A model generated the notes under the pieces. That model searched no databases, was not told the origin of the DNA, and worked only from the letters and a program-made list of their open reading frames with translations. From contig CAJNOJ010000218.1 of NCBI GenBank assembly GCA_905250025.1, positions 68,570 through 132,569 of the forward strand: a stretch of 64,000 bases of DNA. Direction: 5' to 3'. The position numbers were made by a program, and so were the translations under genes. How positions within the stretch are numbered: position 1 is the first letter of the stretch; each line of letters starts with the position of its first letter. Source of the DNA: Adineta ricciae (lineage: Eukaryota > Rotifera > Eurotatoria > Adinetida > Adinetidae). Positions 11,161 through 23,685 of this stretch are shown here, one piece after another.

Positions 11161-11705
11161 TTAGCAATGACGTTTTAGGTAGTTATCAACGTCTTCAGCA
11201 AAATGGCGACAATCATGAAAGCCGCAGTTATATTCACCCCAGTCTTTAATCACGACTCTTATATGACTTTTGAAGATTTTCCAAGTTAGTTCTTGTGTTA
11301 ATGAAGAAACCTGACGAAGTACCAAATCAGATAAATCCATTATTCAAATCAAACCTTACTTTAAAACCATCCGTCTTCCATTCTGAATCTTCGACACGAA
11401 TAATAAGTTGACCAGGAATACCAACAAGATGACATCGGTAAATTTTGCCTTTTTTCGTCTGAAATACAACCCATCCATGTGAATAACCTGTAGTTTTCGC
11501 ATAAAAACTGACGATAATATCATCATCATCAAGATTAGCGGTTACGTCAAAGCCGGATATCTTAGAACCGTTTAATCGTTTATCATTATAGTAAACTTGG
11601 CAAGCGGCTATATACAAAGATTTGTTCAAATAATACGGAAATCGATTAACTTTCATTATATAACTTACCAGCAGTGAGGCCTGTATTACCATATAGATTG
11701 GTCAT
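11161..11705 (-). CDS. Small protein with papain-like Cys/His motif
   Basis: Three exons, 11705-11669, 11607-11360 and 11310-11161, separated by 61- and 49-nt introns, give 144 residues beginning MTNLYGNTGLTAAACQVYY. The middle exon has an HGWVVFQTKKGKIYRCHLV strand pair. The last exon has NCGFHDCRHFAEDVDNYL, which resembles the Asn-Cys...His-Phe block of permuted papain-fold enzymes (LRAT/PPPDE type), where a His in the first block and the Cys of the second form the active site. That assignment is inference from motif shape; I cannot name a family with certainty. There is no signal peptide. The splice sites and all coding phases are conserved in the second copy (48991-49535). Confidence 0.7.
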
Positions 11706-12284
11706 TGTGCTTCTTCGTTTTATAGATCTAGAACGTGCCTTATTTTTTCACAAATGATGCTTTTTAAGTACATATTCTTGTTTCTTTCCAATCGCTACGT
11801 TTGCCTTTAACGTACCTTTAATTAAAACATCCATTTCAATGAATGAAGTAGAATGTTCCTTTTATAAAAGTTTTTTACAAAGTGCTGTGCAAACTTGGCG
11901 TACTGCATCATATTTTCTTAAAATATTTACTTGCAGTCTTTTTCCATTACCAAAAGGATTTTTCCCGATGAGTCATCAAAACAGCGGTCCTCTGACATTC
12001 TGTTGGAATCTCCCCTTGAAACGATGACTGTGTTTTGCCTTCCTCCGACTTTATTCTCTTATCGCTTTGCGCAGTAACATGGGAATAAACCGAAGAATGT
12101 GACGTTGCGTTATATATGTCAATGTCTGAAATAATTGTCGACTATATTCCTGTCACACGACGTTTTTCGTGTTTGAAAGATATGTTTTTTTTGTGAACAA
12201 TGGCTTTCTTCCCTTTTACGATGAAACAACGAAAATGACCAATCCTAGTGTGCTTTGATGTAGTTCGTATTTTTTTCTGAACAA
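11706..12284. other. Non-coding stretch
   Basis: No gene is supported. About 120 bases near 12030-12150 are present here but missing in the second copy at the equivalent point (about 49890), an insertion or deletion polymorphism between the copies. Confidence 0.5.
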
Positions 12285-12285
12285 T

Positions 12286-12291
12286 TTTATT
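12286..12291 (-). terminator. Polyadenylation signal of the TRPM-LRR gene
   Basis: On the minus strand AATAAA lies about 24 bases beyond the TGA stop at 12317-12315. It is the first such signal found downstream of the LRR exons. Confidence 0.55.
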
Positions 12292-12314
12292 TGCTAAATA
12301 CGATATAAAATAAA

Positions 12315-15300
12315 TCAATAGCGATCATAATCGTCATCTCTTAAAAACAATTTCAATCCATTGTTCTTTCGTAGAGTTTTCATCACATAGTGTTTCATCA
12401 ATTTTCCAATCTCATTACGCCGTAAATCAAGCGTAGTCAACGTCTAAACAAGCAAAGTAATCGAAAAATCATGAGAGTAGGTAGAACTTACCGTGTTATT
12501 GCGAAAGATGGTCGTCAATGCTTGTGCACCATGATCTCCGATACAATTCGTAGCCAAATCAAGGAAAGTCAGAGTCTAACTTAGATAATTAATCAGTAAA
12601 TTGAGAGGAATAATTAGAAATTACCTTGTTATTTGCAAAAGCACTGGCTAAATGTTGAGCTCCTTGTTGTTTGATTTTATTATTACTGAGTACAAGAGAT
12701 GTGAGAGTCTATAAGATGAATTTACATAGAAATACAAGGGAAACTCGATATGAAAATCTACGGTATTATTAATTAGAGCAAAACTCAAATGTTGAATGCC
12801 TTGATCTTCGATGTCATTTCGACTAAGATCGAGTTTGACAAGTGTCTAAAGAATCAAAAGAAAAAGTTCAATGAGTAAACCAAAGAAATGCATATGAACC
12901 CGATTATTTTGTAGAACAGCAGCTAAATATTTAACTCCTTCATCTCCAATCATATTGCGAGAGAGGAGGAGTGTAGCCAATGTCTAACGATGACGACGAA
13001 GATCATAAATCAGTAGAAAACTCAGCTTTCTTACTTGAGAGTTTCGCACAACATCCGCCAGATAACTCATTGCTTCATCTTCGATTTTATTTCGAGAAAG
13101 ATCGAGTGTCGTCAATGTCTAAGCACGAAATGAGCGAATTCGAAGGGAAAACAACTCTAATCTTACATTATTATTCTGAAATGCAGTTGCTAAATGTTGA
13201 ACGCCAGTAGTACCGAATGTATTGCCATTGAAATTGAGCGTCGAAAGAGTCTAAACAAAAACAATCAACCAAACTGATGTTGACTGCCGAGATTTACTGT
13301 ATTATTCCTGAGAAAATTGACGAGATATTCGACGCCATCACCACTGATTTTATTATCATCAAGTTTCACCGTGATTAGCGTCTGAAAACCATCGAATGAA
13401 TGTCGATTAGTGAAAACAAACAAAAAAATCGTTCGAATTTACTTTGTTGTTTTCCAAAGCTTTGCCTAAACATTCGGTTCCTTTATCATCAATTTCATTT
13501 TGGCTTAAATCAAATTCTGTCAATGTCTACATGAGCGAACGATTATCGGAACAAAGAACTTAGAGAGAAGAGGAATGATTACATCATTATTTTCGAGAAT
13601 TCTTGCCAAATGTTGCGTTCCGTCAACACCAATGGTATTCGCGGACAAATCGAGGGTTTTTAATGTCTAATTCCAATAGAATTTTTATTCGAAAAAACAA
13701 TCGAAGAAAAGATCTACCTTGTTATTCGCTAAAACGTTGGCTAAGTGTTCGGTTCCTCGCGAACCAATTTGATTTTTGCTGAGATTGAGTATCGTCAGTA
13801 TCTACGAAGAATTCGGCTGATAAATTGAAATCGTACAAACCAACTTACATGATTATTTTCGAGTAGTTTAGTCAAGTGTTGGATTCCTTCATCGTCAATT
13901 TCATTCGAAGCCAAATTCAATGTAGTTAATGTCTGGAAATGCGAATGAAAATGCAAAGAAATCGATCACGAGATACTGACTGAATTGTTTTGAAAAGCAT
14001 TTGCAAGGTTTTCGATGCCGCGTGTGCCGATATGATTATTTTCGAGATTCAGTTTGGACAGCGTCTGGAGAAAAGGGAGTTTTCGAAGGAAAGATCAGAG
14101 AGGATTCAAACTTTGTTCTTTGCGAATATTTCAGCGAGATATTTTGCTCGTTCCACGCCTTTATTTTCATCTTTTAGATCGAATGTCGTCGATGCCTGAA
14201 AGAACATTTCGGTAGAAATTTTCGTAAACAATCGAAAACTTACTGCAGCGCTCAATGAACCATCCGCTTGTTGTTGTTCGTCTTGGTCAGATGTTACATT
14301 GTCTTCAAGCTTTATCGGTGTTGTTCTCTAAATACGAACAGAAATCAAATGATATTTGATAGAGACGAACTATACATTGCCATTCTCGAAAACTTCCAAC
14401 AATTCTTGCATTTTCTCACGTTCAATACTGTTTCCTTTGAGATTGAGAGTGACCAGTGTCTACAAGGACATTCCGCGAATAAAATTGTGTAAAAAAATAA
14501 GGTTTTTACTGTATTATCTCGAAAAGCGTCTGCTAAATGTTGTGCACCTTCGTCTCCGATATAATTTCCTTGAAGGCCGAGATTGATTAGAGTCTAAAAA
14601 TAAAGCGAATTTCGATTACAAAACAGAAAAATACGTATATTCACATTGTTATTCTTGAATACATTCGCGAGATACTCTGCTCCGAGATCACCGATATAAT
14701 TCGCATTCAGAAGAAGTGTTGTAAGTGACTACATAGATAAAACGGAATAAAATTTCATCAAAATTGTATATTTACCTGATTACTCTCCAGAGCATATCCT
14801 AAATATTCCACACCAGAATCATCGATTTCATTTTGAATAAGACTAAGGCTAGTAAGTGTCTATGAAAGGCAATCAAAATGCAATAATGAGAAGAGAAATG
14901 GTCGATTTTAACCTGATTGTCCTTTAGAACACCAGCCAAGTATAGAACTCCATCATTTCCAACCCAGTTGTATGAAATATCCAGTTCCGTCAACGTCTAT
15001 AGACACGAAATTCAATTGAAGCTCGTTTGAGAAGAGAAAACCTACCGTGTTATTTTCGAGAATCTTTGCAAAGTACCCAGTACCTTCCGACGTGAACTTA
15101 TTCGTCGCCATTCTCAGTGTTGTAATAGTCTAAATGAGAATTTCATGCTCGTAGAAAAATCAACAGATCGAGTTTACCTTATTGTTAGACAAAGCATCAG
15201 CTAAATACTCGATACCTTCCATGCCATCGATTCCAATTCGGTTTCTCGAGAAATCAAGTTCAGTCAATGACTAAAAAACTCCAATTCAGTGAAAAAAATT

Positions 15301-18300
15301 GCAAAACTAAGATCTTACCGTGTTATTCCGAAGATAGTCTGCCAGATATTTCACTCCTTCAAGTCTCGTATTAACTCGACTTAGACTCAAAGTCTTTAGG
15401 TTCTATAGAAAAACTCCATCCGAATGCAAAATCAACGAAGAAGACTTTCTCACTACCGTATTCCTTTGAAGAACGTCGATCAAATACTTAATTCCCAAAT
15501 CACCGAGTTTGTTAAATCCAAGGTCTATCGTTGTTAATGTCTACAACAAATGGCTTAAAGTCCGACTCAGTCTTCAAAAACACTTACAGTGACATTGCAA
15601 AACGCGTTGGCTAAATATTGAATTCCTTGCTCTTCAATTTTGTTTCCCGCCAGTCTCAACGTTGTCAATGTCTATCGGAAACATTCCTCCAGTCAAACTA
15701 ATGGACACAGCAGTTATCATACCTTAGTATTTTGAAGTGCTTCAGCTAAATATTGAAGTCCTTGATCTCCAATGTCATTATTACTCAGATTAAGTTCAAC
15801 AAAAGACTAAACAAATGATTGATTCAAGAAAAGAGTCTCATTTCGAACTTGCTCACTGTGTTGTAACTGAAAATATCAGTTAAATACAAAACTCCTTCCG
15901 CACGAATTTCGTTTCCGTCAAGTTCGAGTTTGGCAAGTGTCTACAAGCCAAGAAAAATCATGAAAGAAGGTGACTAAATAGTTAATTTACTTGTTTGTTT
16001 CGCAAAGCTTTTGAAAGATACTCAGTTCCCATTACATCAATATGATTTCCATTGAGATTAATCGCGGTGATTGTCTATACGAACAGTAAGAACATCAAAG
16101 CCAGCCATTCTTGTGGAACTTACCGAGTTGTTTCGTAAAGCCACAGATAATAATCGAATATCTTTGTATCCCATTTCTTTATTTTCGAGATTGAGCGCCG
16201 TGAGCGTCTGAAGTCAAATAAAATTTCGTCGAATGATGAGGAATTCAATGCTTACATTTCCAGTTCGTAACATTTCAGTAAGATAATGAACTAATTCAGC
16301 CCCGATTTCATTCGTAGCGAGATTGTACGTTGTCAAATTCTGAACAAAATCGAAAATAGGTTAAAATCAGTCGAGATTATGTTTACCAGTTTGTTGCGCA
16401 GAGTTTGAGACAGATATCTGGCCGCATCGATGGTTATTGGATTTCCCGTCATTCCCAATTTTGTTAAAGTCTATTGGGAAAACAACTTATGAGGACATGT
16501 TGAAGAGCGAAAGAATGTTTTACCGTGTTGTATTGTAAGAAATCAGCAAGTTTATGTGCGCCTTGATCGGAAATCTGATTTTGGCCCAATTCGAGTTCTT
16601 TTACCGCCTTGATCATCAGTAAGGGTAAATGGATGAAGAGAATTTGCAAGTGCGACTTACCACATTCATGTTGTAAACTAGGGCGAGAGCTAAAAATTCG
16701 GCTCCATCATCACGAATGCGATTGAACCGAAGATTTATATTATTTAATGTCTACGAAACAAGGAAGATTGGGAATAGAAGGCAAAAAGGTAGAAAATTCT
16801 ACCGAATTTAACTTCAAAGCTGCAGTTAGACTCTTCACTCCTGCATCTCCGATCCGATTATTTGATAAATCGAGCGTACGAAGTGTCTAAACACAGAAAA
16901 AGATAATCCATGACCAACCTACTGTGTCCTTACTTTATTCGTTTCCAACGCTGCTTCCAGATAGCTCATACTAATATTATCCATTTGATTTCTCGAGAGA
17001 TCCAGTGTTGTAATTGACTAATATATACAAACAGTAGATTTTAACGAACGAGAACTGTCAAATACTTCGTTCGATTGCAGAGCATATGCGAGATATTGCA
17101 CACCAAGATGTCCAAGTCGATTTCCTGATAACGAAAGCGTGATCAATGTCTAAATTACACGAATCATGTGTTACAATTGAAAGTGATAGAGAATTTTACT
17201 GTGGTAAGTCGGAGAACCGGGGCCAAGATTTGAATTCCATCAGGTCCTAATTGGTTGTAACTAAGATCAAGATCTGTAAGGGTCTGTTTTGAAAAGAAAA
17301 CTATAGGATGGAAGCATTTAAATGACAAATTATTTGTACCGTATTATAGCCCACAGTTTTGGCGAGATTTCTCGCTGTTGTCGGTCCGATTTGGTTCCAG
17401 GAAAGATTCAGCGTTGTCAGCGTCTATAGAAATAGATTTGTCTAAGAAGAAAAATGTGAATAAATCTCTTTTTACACTGTTTTCGTTCAAAGCATCAATT
17501 AAATATTGTATTCCTTCATCGCCGATTCCATTGCTACCAATGTCAAGTGTGGTAAGTGCCTACAAATTAAGGTTCGTCTACAAAGTTTTAGAAGAGAATA
17601 TTCGATTTACTTCATTCTTTTTCAACGCGTTAGCCAGTTTTACGATTCCATTGTATCCAATTTCGTTATCAGACAGGATTAGTGTACTGAGTACCTTTCG
17701 AAAAGAGAAAATATTAAAATTGAATGCGAAGAAAAGTGACATTTACTGCTTCATTTTCTAAAATATTAACAATGTGTTGAATTCCGTGACAACTGATTCT
17801 ATTCGAGCTGAGATCAAGTGTGGACAATGTCTAAAGCAAAGAGAACACAGTAAGAAGATCGAAATAAAGAGAAACGAACAGAGTTGAGTCGAAGAACATT
17901 CGCTAAGTATTCCAATCCTTTATTTTCAATCTTATTCGATGCCAAATTGAGCACATTGAGTGTCTTGAAAGAAAAATTAACACTAAAACTCGACTATACC
18001 GGAGAAAACCAAATCTTACAGTGTTATTGGATAAAGCCAGAGCTAAATGACGAATTCCCGCTGCAGTAATATGATTCACCGAAAGATCAAGATGAGTTAA
18101 TGTCTAGAGAACAATTTTGATCGATGAAATAAATCAAAATTACTCGAATAAATGTACCATATCATATCGTAAAGCATTCGCTAAGCATTCAGTACCATAA
18201 TCTCCGATTTGATTATTTTTCAAATTGAGTATTCTCAATGTCTAATAAGAAATACGCAATTACTAAGCAAACGTCGGGCATACCTACCATATTTTGTGGG

Positions 18301-18768
18301 ATAACATATGCAAGATGTTGAGCTCCGCTATCTCCAATATGATTATTTGATAAATTGATGTTACTCAGCACCTAAGTCAAAGTAATGTTGATCTGAATGG
18401 AAATTATCGTGAAAAATACTTTATTATTTCGGCAAACTTTGGCGATGTATTGCGCACCCTGTGCCCCGATATGGTTGGCTGAAATATCGAATTTTGTGAT
18501 CGTCTATTGGCAAACGAATTCAGATGGATATCGTATTGAAAATAGAATTTACGCGATTGTTGAGTAGTGCATCGGATAAATATTGCGCACCTTGATCAGA
18601 AATACGGTTTTTCATTAAATTGATTTCGATTAGAGTCTAAATGGAGAACAAATTCAATGAATGATAAGAGAAATGAGGACTTACTGTGTTTTTCGGTATG
18701 ACCTCCGCAAGTTGTTGAGCACCTTTATTACTGATTTTGTTGTTTTTTAATTCGAGTGCCTTTTTTGT
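12315..18768 (-). repeat. Array of about 47 one-repeat LRR exons
   Basis: Each exon is 84 nt, encodes exactly one 28-residue LRR of the ribonuclease-inhibitor/NLRC type (pattern TLTTLDLSxNxIGDEGxxxLAxxLxxN), and is bounded by phase-0 introns of about 50-60 nt, so the period is about 140 bases. I count about 33 such exons from 18768 down to about 14400, one non-LRR exon near 14331-14245 (RTTPIKLEDNVTSDQDEQ, then QQADGSLSAA), and about 14 more to the end. The last is a half-repeat with a charged tail. Phase-0 symmetry lets exons be gained or lost without breaking the frame. Confidence 0.85.
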
Positions 18769-21700
18769 CTGTAGGGAAGAAGGAAATGCGAGTTTTGCAT
18801 TTGAAAGAAAAAACATTCCTACCTGTAAAGTTTCGTGAAGTGGCTGTTGATCATAATTTTGGACTATTTTGTCCTTCTCGTCGTGTTGTTTATTCGATCT
18901 GTACGAAAGTAAACGTAAAGGATAACATTTGATTGACATTCTCAGATACGAACGCTGATTTTTGTTTCTCCTGTTCGAATAAATCTTGCCAATACGACTC
19001 TGCGATGACTTTTTCTCGATTTGTAACATGATTTTCAATTGTACTCGAGAGATTAACACCATCTCGCGAAATTGTCGAATCGTCAATCGAATCTACAAAA
19101 ATCTCTATTGAAAATCTGAACTTCCCATGAAAATTACCGCGATCAGGATGTGAGGATGTTTTAGTCGATGTATTAATATTTTTAACAATGACCAAATGTA
19201 TTGGTTTATGTTCATCGAATTCCGATTCGTCAAACTGACGTGGCTTGCATAACTTTCGTTTACAAATTGAACAGCAATACTGAAGGAATTGAACAATGTA
19301 GCAAAGAATATTCAATGGTGGAGGTAGAATTGTTTTGTCTTTCATCTCGTAGATCAACCAAAATCGTTGATTTCTCCACAACTCGTTGGATTTTTCCAGA
19401 ACTCGTAAGATTTTCTCGCTTAAAATCAAATGAACTAAAACTTTCAGCATTCTTAAATCAAATTCCTACTTAAACATGGCGATCAAAACGTTAAGAAGCA
19501 GAACATTGGCAATGACAGTAAAACCAATGGAAAAGAAGAAAACGAATGCGCCATTCATATCATTTTCTATTTAAAAACAATATTTTCCTAAAAAATCCCA
19601 TGTTGTTCTTTTTCATCTTACCACTGACAGCATCATTATACGGTTCGGCGACTTGTCCGAACACTTTCCAAATGCCCCAATTGAAGATATCCCTCAACAA
19701 TTGCCAATTCCACAGTTCACTACTATCCGCAATGACCACCGGAAGAAGACGAACAGACACATTCGTCTGATTTGGCCAGATCACCTGCGACTTCGTAGTT
19801 AACAGCGCCCAAGAAGCCACCGAAAAGCCGAAGAGTATTATCAGAATGAAACATACGAATATCATCATCGCGTCTTTCGTCTAAAACCTGCACTTCAATC
19901 TTCAACAACAAATCAAAATTGATTCTTACCATTTCATAGATCATAGTTAATAACGGTCCTAATTGTTTCGATACAGCAAAGAAAAAAAGTATACGTGTAT
20001 ACCAAATAACACATGCAATGGACATAAATATCCTAAATGGTTCGAGTTAGATTAAACATTTATTGGGCTTCGCAGAAATTTACTTGGACCACATAAACCA
20101 CAGCTCATCATCCGACCAACGAGTAGCAAAGGCCAGTAAATAGAATAGAATTCCTGCTTGATCCATCCAGTTCCACGAATTGGTACCGTAATTGTATTTC
20201 ATAACAATTTGAGAGGCGAATTGATACAGTTCATCGATGATCAAACTCCACATACAAACATGCAACAGGAATTCCGCTAATGGAATCGGTAAAAAGCGAT
20301 ATTTCACGTGATATTCTGCTTGGGCGTGTATTGGAAAGTAACTAACCAAAAGAATATAACTGAACAACAGAAGGAATGCCACAAAAAACATCTAATAACG
20401 ATCATAGATATCGAAATTCTCTAAAGAAAGTCTTACTAAATTGTTATAAAAACGTATAACCGGAGCTTCATAAAACCATTTGATTCTATTAAGAGTATTC
20501 GAAATGCCAAACCGACGAACAATTGCTTGTTTTGGTGATGGAGGTTTATAGGCCACAACAGCTTGATACGGATTGGAGCAACTCGATTTCTTAACAGAAA
20601 ACAAATCAAAATTCCATAATGCAGAAGTCTCCCATACAATTTCTGTTTTGTGCTGCGTGTTTTGAAACAATGTCGGCGCTAAAATCGGAATTATTGGAAT
20701 CAACGGGAGAAACAATGCAGCGATTGCCACCTAAATCAAATCGAAATATGAACGTTTTATCAAAATATCGAGTTCAATCCAACCCAGATCGACGCAGGTA
20801 TGGTTAATAACCGTTGCCGATGGTTAAAACGATGAAACCACATGTTTAACAGATGTAATTGAATTGTATCACTGGCGAGGAACGCACGACTATTTGCACG
20901 TTGTGCAATGTCCAATGGAAAACAATGAAACAACGCCGGAGCTTTACATTCGAGTAATTTCAAAGCGAATTCGTTGTCTGCTGACAAACATTTGTCGATA
21001 ATCGCTCGAGAATGTTGATCAAATTCCCTATTTAAAAAACTGAAAGGAATTTATTTCAAAGCGAGAGCATTTACTCGGCAATATTTTGTAAATTATGCCT
21101 ATTTTTGCGCATGCCGTTCTTAGCTGCATTGTAAATTTCCACTGCGAGAAGACTGGCGACGATTTGGTTCTAGTCGGAACGCAAAAAAGTGATGCAAATT
21201 GTTCGCTTTCAGCAAAGTTTACTCGACTTCTTGAACAAAGATACTTCGCCATGGCTGGTTGATTCATAAACAGAAACCAAAGATAAAGTGCTTCGGTTTT
21301 TCTCTCATCGAAGATTTTCGACAAGGAAAGAAAATGTCGTTGAGTATATTTTTCGTATTCTTTCGTTATATAGTGCTCCAGAAACTGTCGAAGGTAGTTG
21401 TTGTACTTCAGCTCAACAAAATCTCGAAGAGTGCGGATTTTATGGTCGGAGTGAAGAACAAGAGACTTAATCGATGGGTCATTCAACACCAACGCATCGG
21501 AATTCTAAATCAAGTGAAGCTTTTTGTCGAAATGATGAAACCGTTTCTTACCATAGTTTTCACACAGATGATGATCAGTTGCTCTTCGGTCAATTCTTCG
21601 ATCGATGCACCGTATTTCATGAGTAGATTAACAAACGAAACATTATTTCGATATAAAGCTTCGAATAGCAATTGTTGCATCAAAGGAATCATCTTCGCAA

Positions 21701-23685
21701 CAAAGGCAATAAGCTCGAAAAGAAGAACGAAAGTTATGTTTTACTTGATTTGTACGTTTCTCCGTCGATTTAGCGTTTTCATCATTTCGATCGACGAGTA
21801 ATTGTTGCGCATAATCGATTTTATTCCAAATCTGAACGATCGAAACTGAATATCATGTAGAAATGCAGACAAAACTTTACCAAACACCAGATGAGACTCG
21901 CCTCTTGCAGATCCAAAGAGAAAAAATGTTCCCAATTATCGACGCGATACTTAATTCCTTTGAGCATGGCATCGGCAACGGCATTTTCGAGATTAGCATG
22001 TTCAATGGCATCGAAAACAATAACAAGCTCTTCCATTTCGTTGAAAATATTCACATATTTCTCGATTTCTTCATCGGGATCGATAATATCGCTCTGCTCC
22101 AACGAAAGCTGCTTTTTTAACTCGTTCTTACACTCTTCAATATAAGTGCGCTTTCGAAATGGACCTAATTCATCATTCGGAGACAATTTTCGACACAACT
22201 GAGCAATGATATCAGCCACTCCACCAGTATTCTAAAAATCTGCATCACAGACGAGAGTTCGACGCGGAAAAAACGTACTCGAACAACAACAAGCGGTGTC
22301 CCTGCTGCTAGAGCTTTACATATCGTCGCCAAGATTGAGAAATCGCCAGCAACTAATAGTGTTATAATCGGAATATCATAGTCCGACACTAAAGCACGAA
22401 ATGAGATATGAAATAAACTGAAAACATGTTTACCGATGTTCTTCGGAGGATAATTCGGTATAGGAGATTTCAAAATGCGATTTGTACTCAATTCGTGTTC
22501 AATTTCTTGTCGTTTCAGGAGAATATTCTTCGTATCTTTCGAGCCATCATTGAATAAAACGAAGTGCGTGTGATTTGACTGAAGTGTTCGATGCGGCGCA
22601 GGATTACTGGAGCTCGGATTGGGTCTCAAAATATAAGTATGAACAACCGAATATTCATTATCTAACTAAAATCATTTCCTTCGATGTAAAACATCTCGAA
22701 ATAAGACAAAATTCTCACTATCGATCGAAGTTCATCGTTAACCGATACACGCGTGAATTTTTCCATTAAGACTTGATCGCCTAGAAGAACGAATTTCGCA
22801 AACAAAGGCAAATTTCCTTTTTTGGCAAAAACCTGTAGAGGAACTCCAATTGGTAAACCCTAAACACGGAATATCTCTTCCACAGATATCCCGATGCAGA
22901 GCGTTTCCAAGAAGTTTCATCATATCGTCATTTAAACAACTTGTCGTCACCCAAGGATCTGAATGAACGGTACTGAAGAGGAGATTTATCGAAAATGTTC
23001 GTGTTTACATATGATTTTCGCCATAGCGGTTAAACCGTTTTGAATCGCACGTTCAGTTTCGGTTTGAATTCCTGATTTTGGTTTATTTGCATCATCCTGA
23101 TAAACCAGACTTGTTTGAATCGACAGAATAAAGTCCGGCGCAGGAAGATGGTAAACTTCGACGCATTTTGAGACGAATAATGGTCGTGTATTTGGAGAAA
23201 GATGAATAAACTTATAAAGGACGACAATAATTCGAATGAGAAATATACTTTGGAAGAACTTACAAATGGAAAACGATGATTCTCATCGACGTTTTGTTCA
23301 GTTAGATTCGTAGTTTTGAATTCCAAGAAACCAACATGAGCCAAATCACTAAATCAATTCGATCGAACTCCACATTTCATCATTCTTCACTCTTACTTTG
23401 CATCATCTTCAAATTTCAGTTTCAATGCTTTGATAATCTCAAAGTAAAAAACAAACAAAATCAAACCTTTCTTCTATCTTAACCCGATTATACTTCTTTC
23501 ACACGTCGCTGTAACTCCGCTTCGACTGATAAAGTATCCGCTTTACCTTCAAACAAACAAACAAACAAATATCGTTAATTCCCCACATTTCTCTTCCCCG
23601 TCTTACTTCGTTTCGTTCGATAAATCGTCTCTCTTCTCAGTAAGTCAGTTTCTAGAAAATCGAAGTCGTCATGATTCGGCAACAT
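12315..23685 (-). CDS. TRPM-type cation channel fused to a long leucine-rich-repeat array
   Basis: The start is taken at 23685 (MLPNHDDFDFLETDLLRRET). Many exons follow, with introns of about 45-110 nt. The first exons rebuild in phase: 23685-23607, 23546-23494, 23437-23397, 23348-23264, 23210-23009. TRPM features in order are: SLOG-like N-terminal region (SNHTHFVLFNDGSKD; TLLVAGDFSILATICKALAA; GTPLVVV), TRPM homology region (MKYGASIEELTEEQL; YLWFLFMNQPAMAKYLCSR), transmembrane segments (about 20720, 20380, 20270, 20150, 20020, 19860), pore helix with FGQV (about 19660), S6 ending LLNVLIAMFN (about 19495), a TRP helix NELWRNQRFWLIYEM, the motif LPPPLNIL, and a Cys-rich and helical C-terminus. 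Exons then continue into about 47 LRR exons down to the TGA at 12315, ending RDDDYDRY. Family knowledge: TRPM proteins are plasma-membrane Ca2+/cation channels. The LRR tail is unlike the known NUDIX or kinase tails. Confidence 0.75.

Noticed and set aside
11839..12027. A 62-residue plus-strand frame, with a 63-residue counterpart at 49691-49882
   Set aside because: The copies differ by a 3-base indel and many non-conservative changes, with no signal peptide, splice or domain support; kept only as a weak possibility.
12420..18768. Regular spacing of about 140 bp as a satellite DNA
   Set aside because: The period comes from 84-nt LRR exons plus short introns; introns are unrelated to each other and exons are diverged.
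19093..19137. Possible nonsense mutation in the TRPM C-terminus of the second copy (about 56910)
   Set aside because: The segment fits a 45-nt intron (donor after HPDR, acceptor before DSIDDSTIS) in both copies, so the TAG is intronic.
21259..21801. Plus-strand frames of 60-180 residues over the TRPM gene, here and at 59125-59589
   Set aside because: They are antisense shadows of conserved TRPM exons on the minus strand.
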